From IMG/VR virus record IMGVR_UViG_3300013131_000068, positions 1-48,376 of that record: a DNA stretch of 48,376 bases. One strand, written 5' to 3'. Made by a program: the position numbers and the translations under genes. The notes under the pieces are model-generated. The model had not been told where the DNA came from, made no database searches, and saw only the letters and a list, made by a program, of their open reading frames with translations. This DNA is from a virus. Every line of letters starts with the position of its first letter. Positions within the stretch are counted from its first letter, which is position 1. Positions 35,496-43,331 of the stretch are shown in pieces.

Positions 35496-35858
35496 TTAAG
35501 CAGCGAACCGCATTTTCGCCATACGCTCGTCGCACTTGTAACGCTTACCGTCAGCAGCGTTGGTATAGACGAAGGGCATCTTGTGAGCGCGAGTGTTGTA
35601 GTCGACGAGCTCGTCGCCGAATTTGTTTTTGATCTTCAAGCCGAGAGCAGCGACGCGAGACTCGAGGATCACATTCGTGAAAGTCTTGGCACCGGTAACT
35701 TTCGCTTTCACTTTGATTTCGACTTCAGCTTCGCTGAACTTCATGTTACCGACTTCGAACTCGAGGTTAGAGTCGATACCGTACTTGCTCAAGAGAGCGC
35801 TCATTTCAGCGCGAAGGGCGGTGAGATTCTTACGGTCAAATTTGGAGAACTTCGTCAT
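35496..35858 (-). CDS. Conserved hypothetical protein, 120 residues
   Basis: Starts MTKFSKFDRKNLTALRAEMS, then an alternating strand region (LEFEVGNMKFSEAEVEIKVK), and a C-terminal basic-aromatic segment ending KMRFAA. The pattern 'LR.EM.ALLKKYG' and the beta-rich middle recur in phages of several groups, but I know no function. Single-gene unit between two promoter/hairpin elements (35893-35921 upstream, 35461-35487 downstream), hence likely early and independently controlled. Confidence 0.65.
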   Translation of the reverse strand: MTKFSKFDRKNLTALRAEMSALLSKYGIDSNLEFEVGNMKFSEAEVEIKVKAKVTGAKTFTNVILESRVAALGLKIKNKFGDELVDYNTRAHKMPFVYTNAADGKRYKCDERMAKMRFAA

Positions 35859-35892
35859 TTTCGTTACCTTCTCTGTTTTGCCTTACTATATG

Positions 35893-35921
35893 TATATAGT
35901 ACATCGCTCAGCCAATGTCAA
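35893..35921 (-). promoter_or_regulatory. Sigma70-like promoter with -35 in a hairpin loop and phased A-tracts upstream
   Basis: TTGACA, 17-base spacer, TATATA. The -35 box sits in the loop of the hairpin 35905-35932; A6 tracts every 10 bases lie directly upstream (35939-35970). Confidence 0.8.
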
Positions 35922-35932
35922 CTGGCTGAGCG
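35905..35932. terminator. Hairpin enclosing a -35 box
   Basis: CGCTCAGCCA / TGGCTGAGCG, 10-bp perfect stem with an 8-base loop holding TGTCAA (TTGACA on the minus strand). On the plus strand it is followed by CACTTTTTT, a proper terminator tail, although no plus-strand gene precedes it. Confidence 0.65.
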
Positions 35933-35940
35933 CACTTTTT

Positions 35941-35970
35941 TCACATTTTTTCACATTTTTTCACATTTTG
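35941..35970. repeat. Three 10-bp repeats TCACATTTTT
   Basis: Three tandem copies (the last ending in G), giving T6/A6 tracts in phase with the DNA helix. They overlap the 3' end of the 110-residue gene and abut the promoter at 35893-35921. Confidence 0.8.
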
Positions 35971-36293
35971 TCGTAAGGTTGCGGCCAAAGATTTGTGGGA
36001 GTGTAATTGCAGTTATAAGGTATGGGTTCCAAAGATTGTTTGAAAGATTTTTTGATTTTTCCGGTAGGAGTCCAAATGTCGTGAGGGAATGCGATGACAG
36101 AATATTTGTATTTTCCGTCGATAGTATATTCCGCGATGACTAAATTTCCGTTAATCTCAGCCGTTTGGGGGTCGATGGATGTGATGTAGTCAAGAATTTG
36201 TTGAGATGTGAAAGGAGTTTTGTCAGTGTCGAGTTGGGGGTTATAGGGGTTGTCAATGAAAAAACGATTGGTAGGAGTGTAGGTATAGTACAT
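35961..36293 (-). CDS. Hypothetical 110-residue protein
   Basis: Starts MYYTYTPTNRFFIDNPYNPQ; Tyr/Pro/Asn-rich, with NGNLVIAEYTIDGKYKYSVI beta strands in the middle and a second YTPTNLWPQPY at the end, so the YTPTN motif occurs at both termini. Not recognised. Its T-rich coding sequence differs from neighbours (Gly codons GGG and Thr ACT used more), which hints at separate origin. Promoter at 36321-36349. Confidence 0.55.
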   Translation of the reverse strand: MYYTYTPTNRFFIDNPYNPQLDTDKTPFTSQQILDYITSIDPQTAEINGNLVIAEYTIDGKYKYSVIAFPHDIWTPTGKIKKSFKQSLEPIPYNCNYTPTNLWPQPYDKM

Positions 36294-36320
36294 GTGATTT
36301 CCTTTTCACGTTAGAGTATA

Positions 36321-36349
36321 CCTATAAACTACGCTTCTCTAAATGTCAA
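36321..36349 (-). promoter_or_regulatory. Sigma70-like promoter
   Basis: TTGACA, 17-base spacer, TATAGG, in the gap before the 110-residue gene. Shares AGGGGTTGACATT with the promoter at 35451-35479. Confidence 0.65.
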
Positions 36350-36367
36350 CCCCTAAAATGTGTTATT

Positions 36368-36784
36368 TTACAATTTTCCCATGATCGAGTGATTGTCTTC
36401 ATGAGAAGGAGCAGTCCACCCTTCAGGCTTGATCAGATCTGGTAGACCAAGAGGGTTAGGGCGAGAAGGCTTCACACCAGGTTCCTTACTCATATTGGCC
36501 GCATGAACCGCATCCCATGCTTTATGAGCATCCACACCAAAGGCATCAAGTGTACCGATAGCAACAACACAGAGATCGATGAGACCATCTACGATCTCTT
36601 CGGCGTCGTATGTATTAAATGCCTTTTCAGTTTCTGTTAGTTCTTCTTTGAGAAAATCGATACGAAACTGCATGAACTTACGAAGAGACTCGATGTCGCC
36701 TTCAGCAACCTTTTGACCTACCCACTTATGAACGCCAAACTTAGCATGCATATCGTTGATGTCTTGAACCCAGTTAGTCGACAT
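36368..36784 (-). CDS. MazG-like nucleotide pyrophosphohydrolase
   Basis: A 138-residue helical protein with the MazG-type metal site: RIDFLKEELTETEKAF (Glu-Glu-x-x-Glu) and EEIVDGLIDLCVVAIGTLDA (Glu-x-x-Asp). The ending NPLGLPDLIKPEGW is typical of phage MazG-like proteins. It would cut (d)NTPs or alarmones to monophosphates. With no gp56 dCTPase seen in the window, it is a candidate to remove dCTP in a hydroxymethylcytosine phage. It overlaps the nucleotidyltransferase gene by 11 bases. Confidence 0.85.
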   Translation of the reverse strand: MSTNWVQDINDMHAKFGVHKWVGQKVAEGDIESLRKFMQFRIDFLKEELTETEKAFNTYDAEEIVDGLIDLCVVAIGTLDAFGVDAHKAWDAVHAANMSKEPGVKPSRPNPLGLPDLIKPEGWTAPSHEDNHSIMGKL

Positions 36785-37217
36785 TCTTTAATTTCTCCAT
36801 ATCATAAATTCGTTTGCGCAGACCCGAGCTGCTGAAGCGGTGGTCTCGCTTATTGAAGTACAAATCGATGCCACGAGCTTGACACACATCCTTACCCGTG
36901 AAGTCTTTGTCTTTATACTCGTCACCAAGTATCCTTACATTTATATCATACATCTGAAGAATGTCAACAAGATCTTGCTCGGTCACATAACATACGATCT
37001 CATCGACATACTTTACTGCAGACAGTTGAACGTACCGTTCTACGAGTGTTTGTACCGGTTTATTCTTTTCTTTACGATCGATAGAAGGATCTACCTGTAG
37101 AGCAGCAATCAGATACGTGCAATGCTCCTTTGCTTCTCGTAGCATCGAGATGTGACCAGCATGAAGAAGGTCAAACGTTGATGCAGTAAATCCTACGATC
37201 TTTTCAGATGGTGCCAT
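36774..37217 (-). CDS. Cytidylyltransferase-like protein (glycerol-3-phosphate/ADP-heptose type)
   Basis: A 147-residue protein; start MAPSEKIVGFTASTFDLLHA set by GGAGAGAGAC. The motif FDLLHAGHISMLREAK contains the HxGH signature, with LIAALQVDPSIDRKEKNKPV and a late RFSSSGLRKRIY (Ser-Ser-Gly-Leu-Arg) matching the RTEGISTT-type end. It transfers a CMP or AMP from NTP to a sugar- or polyol-phosphate. Overlaps a HAD phosphatase gene by 25 bases; the two could form a small sugar-nucleotide pathway. Substrate unknown. Confidence 0.82.
   Translation of the reverse strand: MAPSEKIVGFTASTFDLLHAGHISMLREAKEHCTYLIAALQVDPSIDRKEKNKPVQTLVERYVQLSAVKYVDEIVCYVTEQDLVDILQMYDINVRILGDEYKDKDFTGKDVCQARGIDLYFNKRDHRFSSSGLRKRIYDMEKLKNVD
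36940..36967 (-). promoter_or_regulatory. Possible sigma70-like promoter inside the cytidylyltransferase-like gene
   Basis: TTGACA, 16-base spacer, TATAAA; encodes Val-Asp-Ile ... Tyr-Asp-Ile-Asn. Could drive the MazG-like gene. Confidence 0.45.
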
Positions 37218-37894
37218 GTCTCTCTCCAATCTCTCACACTGTAAACACTACCGCTTTTTTTGATTACTTCTGTAGCAAGAGTATAATCATTACCACCAGG
37301 CATAATTTTATCACCAAAGAAGTGTAGCCTATCATCTGAAGCGAAGTCACGAATGATCTGAGACTTGTCTTCTCCAGCTCTCATAATATCGATACCCGTC
37401 TCACCTGCTACTTGAGCAACGAATCCAGGCCGAAAGTAGTTATTAAACGCTTCAGTAATCGTACGACGCTCGTTGTGTTCTTCGTCGTACTTCACATAAG
37501 CTGAACGTTGATCCCTTGTTGCACCACGTCCAAGAATACTAAAGTTGATAAGCCCTGGACGTACATCGACATGTTGGCCAGTCCGTACTGAATAGTTGCT
37601 CAGATTCAACCACACTGAGAAGAATTTGTTCATATCATCAGTCGGTTCGAACGAGTTCACTCGAATGTTCTGGTCTTGTTCCCATACATCATTGCCAGAG
37701 CACTGATACACTCGAGCACAAGCATGCCAGACATCCTCTCCAATCTGCTCGATCGTCTTTGCTTTATCACTACCAGTCACAATGTATACTGCGTTGTTTA
37801 GGCAAAAACGCAAAAACCAAGTTTTGAAGATAGGATCGATCACGTCACGAGATGGCGTAAGAGTGCCATCTACATCAAAAATAAATCTATTCAT
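37193..37894 (-). CDS. HAD-superfamily hydrolase (phosphomannomutase-type)
   Basis: A 233-residue protein: FIFDVDGTLTPSRDVIDP (motif I, DxDGT), YIVTGSDKAKTIEQIG (motif II Thr/Ser), a Lys region, and LHFFGDKIMPGGNDYTLA (motif IV, Gly-Asp-Lys ... Asn-Asp). The last motif is the style of eukaryote-type phosphomannomutase / sucrose-phosphatase HAD proteins. It could be a sugar-phosphate phosphatase or mutase working with the cytidylyltransferase-like neighbour. The start overlaps a 49-residue ORF by eight bases. Confidence 0.82.
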   Translation of the reverse strand: MNRFIFDVDGTLTPSRDVIDPIFKTWFLRFCLNNAVYIVTGSDKAKTIEQIGEDVWHACARVYQCSGNDVWEQDQNIRVNSFEPTDDMNKFFSVWLNLSNYSVRTGQHVDVRPGLINFSILGRGATRDQRSAYVKYDEEHNERRTITEAFNNYFRPGFVAQVAGETGIDIMRAGEDKSQIIRDFASDDRLHFFGDKIMPGGNDYTLATEVIKKSGSVYSVRDWRETWHHLKRS

Positions 37895-38036
37895 TGGTCT
37901 CCCACCATTTTTGAATCATTTTTGACCGCTCAGTGTAGAGCGGCTGAATATATTTTTCATTTACCTTTTCGGTCTCAAGAACCACAATGCGGTCTGTGAT
38001 ATTTTTTAGTTCTTCTTCAAATTGTTTCTTCGACAT
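37887..38036 (-). CDS. 49-residue charged helical protein
   Basis: Encodes MSKKQFEEELKNITDRIVVL followed by ETEKVNEKYIQPLYTERSKM and a Trp-Trp end. Coiled-coil like. AGGATAAC before the ATG, eight bases after the gp46 stop, and an eight-base overlap with the HAD gene support translation. Function unknown. Confidence 0.6.
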   Translation of the reverse strand: MSKKQFEEELKNITDRIVVLETEKVNEKYIQPLYTERSKMIQKWWETNE

Positions 38037-38043
38037 GTTATCC

Positions 38044-39753
38044 TCATGCTGCTATTTGACTGAAGTTCTTTTTCTTTTCAAATTTAATTACATGGTCAAA
38101 CTTGTCGTGTAGAGAGTCTCCCTTATGGCTAATGATGAAAACGTTCGAGTCAGCAGTGATCTCGTTCACGATCTTCAGGAACTCGTCAGTGCCAGCTTGG
38201 TCAAGAGAACCATCAAGCACCTCGTCCATGATAAGAAGGTTTGTTGTCACAGAGTTACGGAGCTTTGAAACTGCTCGCCAAGTAAACATCAAAGCCAAGT
38301 CGATGCGAAGCTTTTCACCTTCACTGAACGAAGCATATGAAAACTCATCACGAAACCGAGACAGAATCTTTTCGTTGAAGCTTTCATCGAGCTGAAAATC
38401 AACGAAGAATTCCATGGCGGCAAGGTATTTATTAATCAACTTATTCATGATAGGAACATATTGTTTAATAATACGAGTCTTGATGCCGCCGTCTTTCAGC
38501 ATCGAACCAACTACAGCAAGAGTTTCTTTATCTTCAGATAACTCTTTTGCTTTATCCATAAGAGCCTTTAGCTCTTCCTTGTATCCGATGATCTTACTAG
38601 TGTCGATTTCAGCAACGTTCTTTTCTGCTTCGTCAAGCTCATTTTTAAGTCCAACAATCGTCGACTTTGCGATTCGTATGTTCGCGGTATGCTCATTTCG
38701 AGCGAGACTGAGTCTATGTATTTCCGTTTCAATCTCGGCAATATCGGACAACCGTTCTTCGACTTTCGCTGCCTTGTCATCAAGGACCAGTATGGCGTTT
38801 TCGATCTCAGAAATTTTTCCAGACTTTTCGCTAATGGTCGATACTTTAAAGTCGTGTTCAATTCCTTGTCGACAAGTGGGACAATTGTCATGCGCATGAT
38901 AAAATTTAACATCCTTATGAAGAGTGCTCAACTTCGTATTCAGGTCGCCTCTAAGAGTCTTAAACTGTTGCAGTTTGCTTAGAGTATCAGGTTTATCAGA
39001 AACTGTGCCGATAAGTGCGGTTACTTGTTCTTCGAGCTCTTCTGATCGGCTCTCTTCGCCTTCAATAAACTCAATACGCTCTCGCATCTTCTCTTTAATG
39101 CGAGACACTTCGCTTTCCTTCAACTTACGAATAGACTCATTATGTTCTTTTGCAGAATCGATCTTTGTCTTTACAAGATCAACATCGTACTTAATCTGCA
39201 TCAGATCGGCCTTGTTCGTATTTACTTTCTCTTTTAAGAGATTGTTCATCGTGCTAAAGATCTGAATATCAAGAAGATCTTCGATTACTTCTCGACGGTG
39301 CTGAGCTGGAAGTTGCATGAAAGGAACAAACGTAGAACTACCGAGCACAACAACTTGCCCAAAGGACTTGTAGTTCATCTTAAGAATATTATCTTCAAGG
39401 TATGCCTGATAGTCACGAGCAGATGCGTCTTGATTGAGAAGCTCGCCATTCTTCCAGATCTCAAAGATGTTTGGCTTCATACCACGTTTGATTACAAACT
39501 CGGCGCCGTTGGAGGAAAAGTAAACTTCAACTGCGAGATCTCGCTGGTTAATCGAGTTCATTAACTGCGGTTTATTGATCTTACGAAAAGCTTTACCATA
39601 CAGAGCAAAAGAGATGGCGTCAAGGATAGTTGACTTACCTGCGCCATTTTCGCCGACTATCAGCGTACTTTTATTACGATTGAGTTCGATTGTCGTCCAA
39701 GCATTACCTGTCGACAGAATGTTTTTATATTTTACTTGTGTAAAGGTTAACAT
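38044..39753 (-). CDS. 46: Recombination endonuclease subunit gp46 (Rad50/SbcC-like)
   Basis: A 569-residue SMC-type ATPase (T4 560). Walker A VGENGAGKST (Lys40), long coiled coils on each side of a zinc hook CPTCRQG (about residue 290), ABC signature FSEGEKLRIDLAL and Walker B LLIMDEVLDGSLD. With gp47 it resects DNA ends for recombination-dependent replication and host DNA breakdown. TAATG overlap with gp47. An internal promoter inside gp47 (40003-40031) can add transcripts. Confidence 0.96.
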   Translation of the reverse strand: MLTFTQVKYKNILSTGNAWTTIELNRNKSTLIVGENGAGKSTILDAISFALYGKAFRKINKPQLMNSINQRDLAVEVYFSSNGAEFVIKRGMKPNIFEIWKNGELLNQDASARDYQAYLEDNILKMNYKSFGQVVVLGSSTFVPFMQLPAQHRREVIEDLLDIQIFSTMNNLLKEKVNTNKADLMQIKYDVDLVKTKIDSAKEHNESIRKLKESEVSRIKEKMRERIEFIEGEESRSEELEEQVTALIGTVSDKPDTLSKLQQFKTLRGDLNTKLSTLHKDVKFYHAHDNCPTCRQGIEHDFKVSTISEKSGKISEIENAILVLDDKAAKVEERLSDIAEIETEIHRLSLARNEHTANIRIAKSTIVGLKNELDEAEKNVAEIDTSKIIGYKEELKALMDKAKELSEDKETLAVVGSMLKDGGIKTRIIKQYVPIMNKLINKYLAAMEFFVDFQLDESFNEKILSRFRDEFSYASFSEGEKLRIDLALMFTWRAVSKLRNSVTTNLLIMDEVLDGSLDQAGTDEFLKIVNEITADSNVFIISHKGDSLHDKFDHVIKFEKKKNFSQIAA

Positions 39754-40814
39754 TAAAGACTCACTGCCTCTTGGTAAAGATCATGTAAAAATGTATTGAT
39801 TCGTTCTTTATTCGTCTTTACTTCAAGGCTATCTACATAGACACGGAGCAAAGACAATGTATCCTGTGCCTCATCAACAAGCTCGCCTTCATCGATGATG
39901 TCAAAGTTAAGGTGGTCTTCAACAACTTTGATGTCAGCAGCTCCGGCCGATTGAAGCTTGTCGATGAACAAATCAAAGATGTATGGGTTGTTCTTCTTCT
40001 TAACTATAACCTTAACGTAGGCAGATGTCAACATCGAAACATCAAGAGAGTCAATATCTTCAACGGTAAGGTCTGCATCATCATAGTCCAGCTTGTGGAA
40101 GATCGAGAATGGATTCTGAATGAACTCCATCTCAAGTGTTTCAGTATCAAAAATATGGAATCCGCGTTTACCTGCGTAGTCAGTCCAAGTCATCTCATAC
40201 GGTGCACCGAGGTATGTGATGTTCTCGTGGCTTGATGGGTGGTGATAGTGGCCAGAGTACACTGCAAGAAACTTCTTGAATTCACCTCGATCGAGACCGT
40301 GATCTGATACTTGTCCCTTCATCATCTCAAAACCAGCAAATTCGAAGTGACCCATTACGATCTTCGCCGTAGTTTCTTTGAAAGTTTTGAAAGAAACTTC
40401 CGCGTTGCTGGGGCAGATCCAAGGCGATAGCAGAACATCACAAGTTCCAAGAGTAACAGTAACCGGCTCATGAGTGTAAACATTGTAGTTGTCATACTCC
40501 TTGAGTAGTAACTCCATCGTGTTGATTTCGTTCGTGTTCTTAAAATAAGTGGTATGATTGCCGACAACAGAATGTACAGTGATGCTACGTTCTTTCAGAG
40601 GCTCAAAGTACATTTGTTTGGCCCTGCGCAGAGTAACGAAATTTATGTATTTGCGGCGGTCGAACGTGTCTCCAAGATCGAGAACCGTGTCAATACCACG
40701 AGCATCAAGTGTCGGGAAGAACACTTCGCGGTAAAACTTTTCGTAGTAATCAAGGAACAGCAGGCTATCACCTCGAACACCAAAGTGTTGGTCAGTAATG
40801 ACTGCTACCTTCAT
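39753..40814 (-). CDS. 47: Recombination endonuclease subunit gp47 (Mre11/SbcD-like)
   Basis: A 353-residue metallophosphoesterase. Motifs in order: VITDQHFGVR (Asp8, His10), DLGDTFDRR, SVVGNHTTYF (Asn-His), MGHFEFAG and VYSGHYHHPS. These are the Mre11 metal ligands. Partner of gp46. Start ATG overlaps the gp55 stop by four bases. Confidence 0.96.
   Translation of the reverse strand: MKVAVITDQHFGVRGDSLLFLDYYEKFYREVFFPTLDARGIDTVLDLGDTFDRRKYINFVTLRRAKQMYFEPLKERSITVHSVVGNHTTYFKNTNEINTMELLLKEYDNYNVYTHEPVTVTLGTCDVLLSPWICPSNAEVSFKTFKETTAKIVMGHFEFAGFEMMKGQVSDHGLDRGEFKKFLAVYSGHYHHPSSHENITYLGAPYEMTWTDYAGKRGFHIFDTETLEMEFIQNPFSIFHKLDYDDADLTVEDIDSLDVSMLTSAYVKVIVKKKNNPYIFDLFIDKLQSAGAADIKVVEDHLNFDIIDEGELVDEAQDTLSLLRVYVDSLEVKTNKERINTFLHDLYQEAVSL
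40003..40031 (-). promoter_or_regulatory. Sigma70-like promoter inside gp47
   Basis: TTGACA, 17-base spacer, TATAGT, about 250 bases before gp46. In-gene location makes function less certain. Confidence 0.5.
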
Positions 40815-41374
40815 TCTTCGTCACCCATGAACTTTTCAAGACCCTTCTTCTTCGTAGAAGTCTTCTTCTTGCTTTCAATCTTTGCTTCATACTTTTCAAC
40901 AAAGTCGTTCATACGGTCATTTGACATTTCACGCATCGAGGCAGCGTTGAAGTCACTATCAACTCCGCGTTCGAATGCAGTATCTGAGATGAGAGAATTT
41001 TCCATCACTTTGTGACGAATGTATGTTTGCTTCTTTTCTTTATGAATGCGACGAATAAAAGCAAACCAAATGACCTGAGTGAAATATGCGAATGGGTTGC
41101 TCGACTTCTCAGGATCAAAGTTGTTAACACACATTATCGCGTTCTCTAAACCATCTGCAATCATATCGTCACGATAAGTGTAGTTAATGAAGTTTGGCTT
41201 ATATGCGAGTCTGTTTGCAATCTGGTAGAGGCATTCACCAATGTAGTTTGGAATACGTGGTGGCTCTTCACCACTGTCTTCTGCCTCACGTACAGCCTTT
41301 TTGTACCTGATCATTGCTTCAAGGAACTCAGCGTTGTTCACATAGTTCCGCTTTTTTCTCGGTGTAAGGGTCAT
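40811..41374 (-). CDS. 55: Late transcription sigma factor gp55
   Basis: A 187-residue minimal sigma (T4 185). Start MTLTPRKKRNYVNNAEFLEA, set by GGAGGGAGA; the longer reading has no ribosome site. The sigma region 2-like core is seen in LAYKPNFINYTYRDDMIADG and NFDPEKSSNPFAYFTQVIWF with the aromatic DNA-melting face. The basic C-terminus would hold the clamp-binding peptide. It directs host RNA polymerase to TATAAATA promoters, of which many are seen in this window. Own sigma70-like promoter at 41404-41432. Confidence 0.94.
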   Translation of the reverse strand: MTLTPRKKRNYVNNAEFLEAMIRYKKAVREAEDSGEEPPRIPNYIGECLYQIANRLAYKPNFINYTYRDDMIADGLENAIMCVNNFDPEKSSNPFAYFTQVIWFAFIRRIHKEKKQTYIRHKVMENSLISDTAFERGVDSDFNAASMREMSNDRMNDFVEKYEAKIESKKKTSTKKKGLEKFMGDEE

Positions 41375-41403
41375 TCTCCCTCCTTTTCTTGTTGTATTGA
41401 CTA

Positions 41404-41432
41404 AGTATATCACGTACAAACAAAAATGTCAA
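41404..41432 (-). promoter_or_regulatory. Sigma70-like promoter of gp55
   Basis: TTGACA, 17-base spacer, TATACT, 30 bases before the gp55 ATG. Its -35 is one arm of a 10-bp inverted repeat with the plus-strand -35 at 41458-41463. Confidence 0.8.
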
Positions 41433-41457
41433 CAAGTCTTTTCTTTCAACTTTTTTG

Positions 41458-41485
41458 TTGACATCTTCGCAGAAGTGAGTATAAT
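41458..41485 (+). promoter_or_regulatory. Divergent plus-strand sigma70-like promoter
   Basis: TTGACA, 16-base spacer, TATAAT on the plus strand. It would transcribe antisense into the 3' end of the 121-residue gene; no plus-strand gene follows. Confidence 0.55.
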
Positions 41486-41505
41486 GAATTTATGGTATTG
41501 AAATA

Positions 41506-41871
41506 TTAATTCTTAGTAGCTGTCTTGGACTCTACTAAGGCTGCAAAGAGTTCTTCTAGCTCAGAAGTAAATTCTGAGTCTTCTTCCATTTGTTTGATCT
41601 GTGATTTCTCATGAATACGGTGCATAAACTCTTCGTAATAATCAATAGCTTTACTGGAAGCTTTGCTTGCAAAGATTACAAAGTCCATGGGTATAAGAAT
41701 ACTATTTCCATCGGTGAGTAGCAACCAGCTTTTTGCAAAAAGTCCGAGGGTCGGATCGATCTGCACAGAGATCGGAGCATGCAGCTCTACCTGATTTCCT
41801 TTGTAAGCAACAAAGGACAGTAGATCTTCTCCGTTTTTTAATTTGACGTGCTGTAAAACTTGATCTTTCAT
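41506..41871 (-). CDS. Conserved hypothetical protein between UvsW and gp55
   Basis: A 121-residue protein. Start MKDQVLQHVKLKNGEDLLSF, with AAAGGA five bases upstream of the second ATG. The N-terminal half has the strand pattern of a small LSm/Sm-like barrel (VKLKNGEDLLSFVAYKGNQV, then ELHAPISVQIDP), followed by a helix KASSKAIDYYEEFMHRIHEK and an acidic tail. The same kind of gene lies beside uvsW in marine T4-like phages. Function unknown; an RNA-binding role is only a fold guess. Confidence 0.65.
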   Translation of the reverse strand: MKDQVLQHVKLKNGEDLLSFVAYKGNQVELHAPISVQIDPTLGLFAKSWLLLTDGNSILIPMDFVIFASKASSKAIDYYEEFMHRIHEKSQIKQMEEDSEFTSELEELFAALVESKTATKN

Positions 41872-41873
41872 GT

Positions 41874-43331
41874 TCATCCTTTCACATCCACATTGTAGAT
41901 CTTAAATTCAAAACCCTCTTCACTATAGATTTTTACTCTTTCCATGAAGTGCTTAACAGCAAAGTTTTGAGTATTCTTCCACTGTAAGTCGTCAACGACA
42001 TCATACAATACTGCAGATGATTTGTCTTTACCTTTACGAAGTACTCGGCCGATTGATTGAAGATTCCGAATTCGACCTTTTGAAGGAGAAGCAAAGATAA
42101 GATTATCCAACTCTGGAATATTTATACCTGTAGAAAACGTGCCATACGAGGCACAGATGATGTTGCCTTTCGTCTTTCGTACGTCATGTCGAATCGATTC
42201 ACGGTCATCAGTTTTTACACCGCCGTGCACAAAGTAGACGTTGTGTTCTTCAGATTTGTTGAGCATGTCAAACAGTGCTTGGCCATGTTTATCCACATAC
42301 TGAAACAGTATGAGAGTATTGCCAGGTAAATTCCAAGCAAGGTTTCGAATGAATAGATTACGAGATTGGTTTCTTACAATCCAGTCAATTTCTTCCTGAT
42401 ATGACTTACCTTTGTTCGCTTTCTTTACGTCATCCGGGTATTTGAGTACTAATGCTTTGATCTTGAAGCTTGCGAGAACGTTGTCGTCGATCAGCTTCTT
42501 TGTCTTTGTCACAGTAAATACTGTACCAAATAATCCTTCAAGAACAAGCTTGTGCGTCTGAGTGCCGTCAAGTGTACCAGTAAGACCATAACGATATTTT
42601 ACATGCGGCATCTTCTCGAGAATCGAAGTAAGAGACTTTGCTTTAAAGTTGTGAGCTTCATCGCCGAATACAACATCAAATTTTTCAAAGAATGTCTTAG
42701 GCATCTTGTATACAGACTGCCATGTCGTAATTGTAATCTCAGCATCTACATTCTTATCAATACCACCTCGAATCTTATGAATATCTAACTTCTTTCCCTT
42801 ATTATATTCGATAAAGTCAGAAGCCATCTGATCAACAAGAGACGTAGTCGGCACTACAATCAGAATCTTACGGTCAAACATAAGATGATGTGCCATAATG
42901 AGATAAATGATAAATGATTTACCAGAAGCCGTTGGCGAGAGAAATAAAGCTCTATTTTGTCGAATGGCATGCACAATCGCATCATTTTGATAATCACGAA
43001 CTTCAAATGCTGCATCTACCTGTTTTGCTAGATCATACCCGTAATCATCAGGTACTGCTTCTGTTTCTCCAAGCTCTTTTGCTACAGAGCATTCATAGCC
43101 TCTTTGATCACAAAACTTTTTGATGTATGGGACTAGACCTGCATATATGTAGCCAGTCATAGTATTTAATAGTCGAACTTTGCCGTCCCAAACTTTGTTC
43201 CGAACGGCTGGCATAAATTTAGCTCCAGGTACTTCAAACGTGAAGTACTCTGACATTTCCATTTTCAGTGAAGGTTCTGCTAGAACACGCACAAACACCT
43301 CATTCACTTTTTCAACAGTTACTAAATCCAT
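41874..43331 (-). CDS. uvsW: UvsW helicase
   Basis: A 485-residue superfamily 2 helicase (T4 about 500). Start MDLVTVEKVNEVFVRVLAEP, set by GGAGCATA and TAATG overlap with uvsY. Motif I SPTASGKSF, motif II GDEAHNF (DEAH), motif III LTGTLDGT, motif VI QSIGRVLRKG. It unwinds branched recombination intermediates and R-loops, switching replication from origin to recombination mode. The N-terminal region (about 1-100) carries the substrate-binding part. Confidence 0.95.
   Translation of the reverse strand: MDLVTVEKVNEVFVRVLAEPSLKMEMSEYFTFEVPGAKFMPAVRNKVWDGKVRLLNTMTGYIYAGLVPYIKKFCDQRGYECSVAKELGETEAVPDDYGYDLAKQVDAAFEVRDYQNDAIVHAIRQNRALFLSPTASGKSFIIYLIMAHHLMFDRKILIVVPTTSLVDQMASDFIEYNKGKKLDIHKIRGGIDKNVDAEITITTWQSVYKMPKTFFEKFDVVFGDEAHNFKAKSLTSILEKMPHVKYRYGLTGTLDGTQTHKLVLEGLFGTVFTVTKTKKLIDDNVLASFKIKALVLKYPDDVKKANKGKSYQEEIDWIVRNQSRNLFIRNLAWNLPGNTLILFQYVDKHGQALFDMLNKSEEHNVYFVHGGVKTDDRESIRHDVRKTKGNIICASYGTFSTGINIPELDNLIFASPSKGRIRNLQSIGRVLRKGKDKSSAVLYDVVDDLQWKNTQNFAVKHFMERVKIYSEEGFEFKIYNVDVKG

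Noticed and set aside
35583-36143. 186-codon plus-strand open frame
   Set aside because: Spans two minus-strand genes, a promoter and the T-rich repeat; Phe-rich translation comes from the TTTTT repeats. No plus-strand promoter or start signal.
42119-42126. TATAAATA inside uvsW
   Set aside because: Encodes part of Gly-Ile-Asn-Ile, a normal helicase segment, with no gene start downstream for about 250 bases; probably chance.
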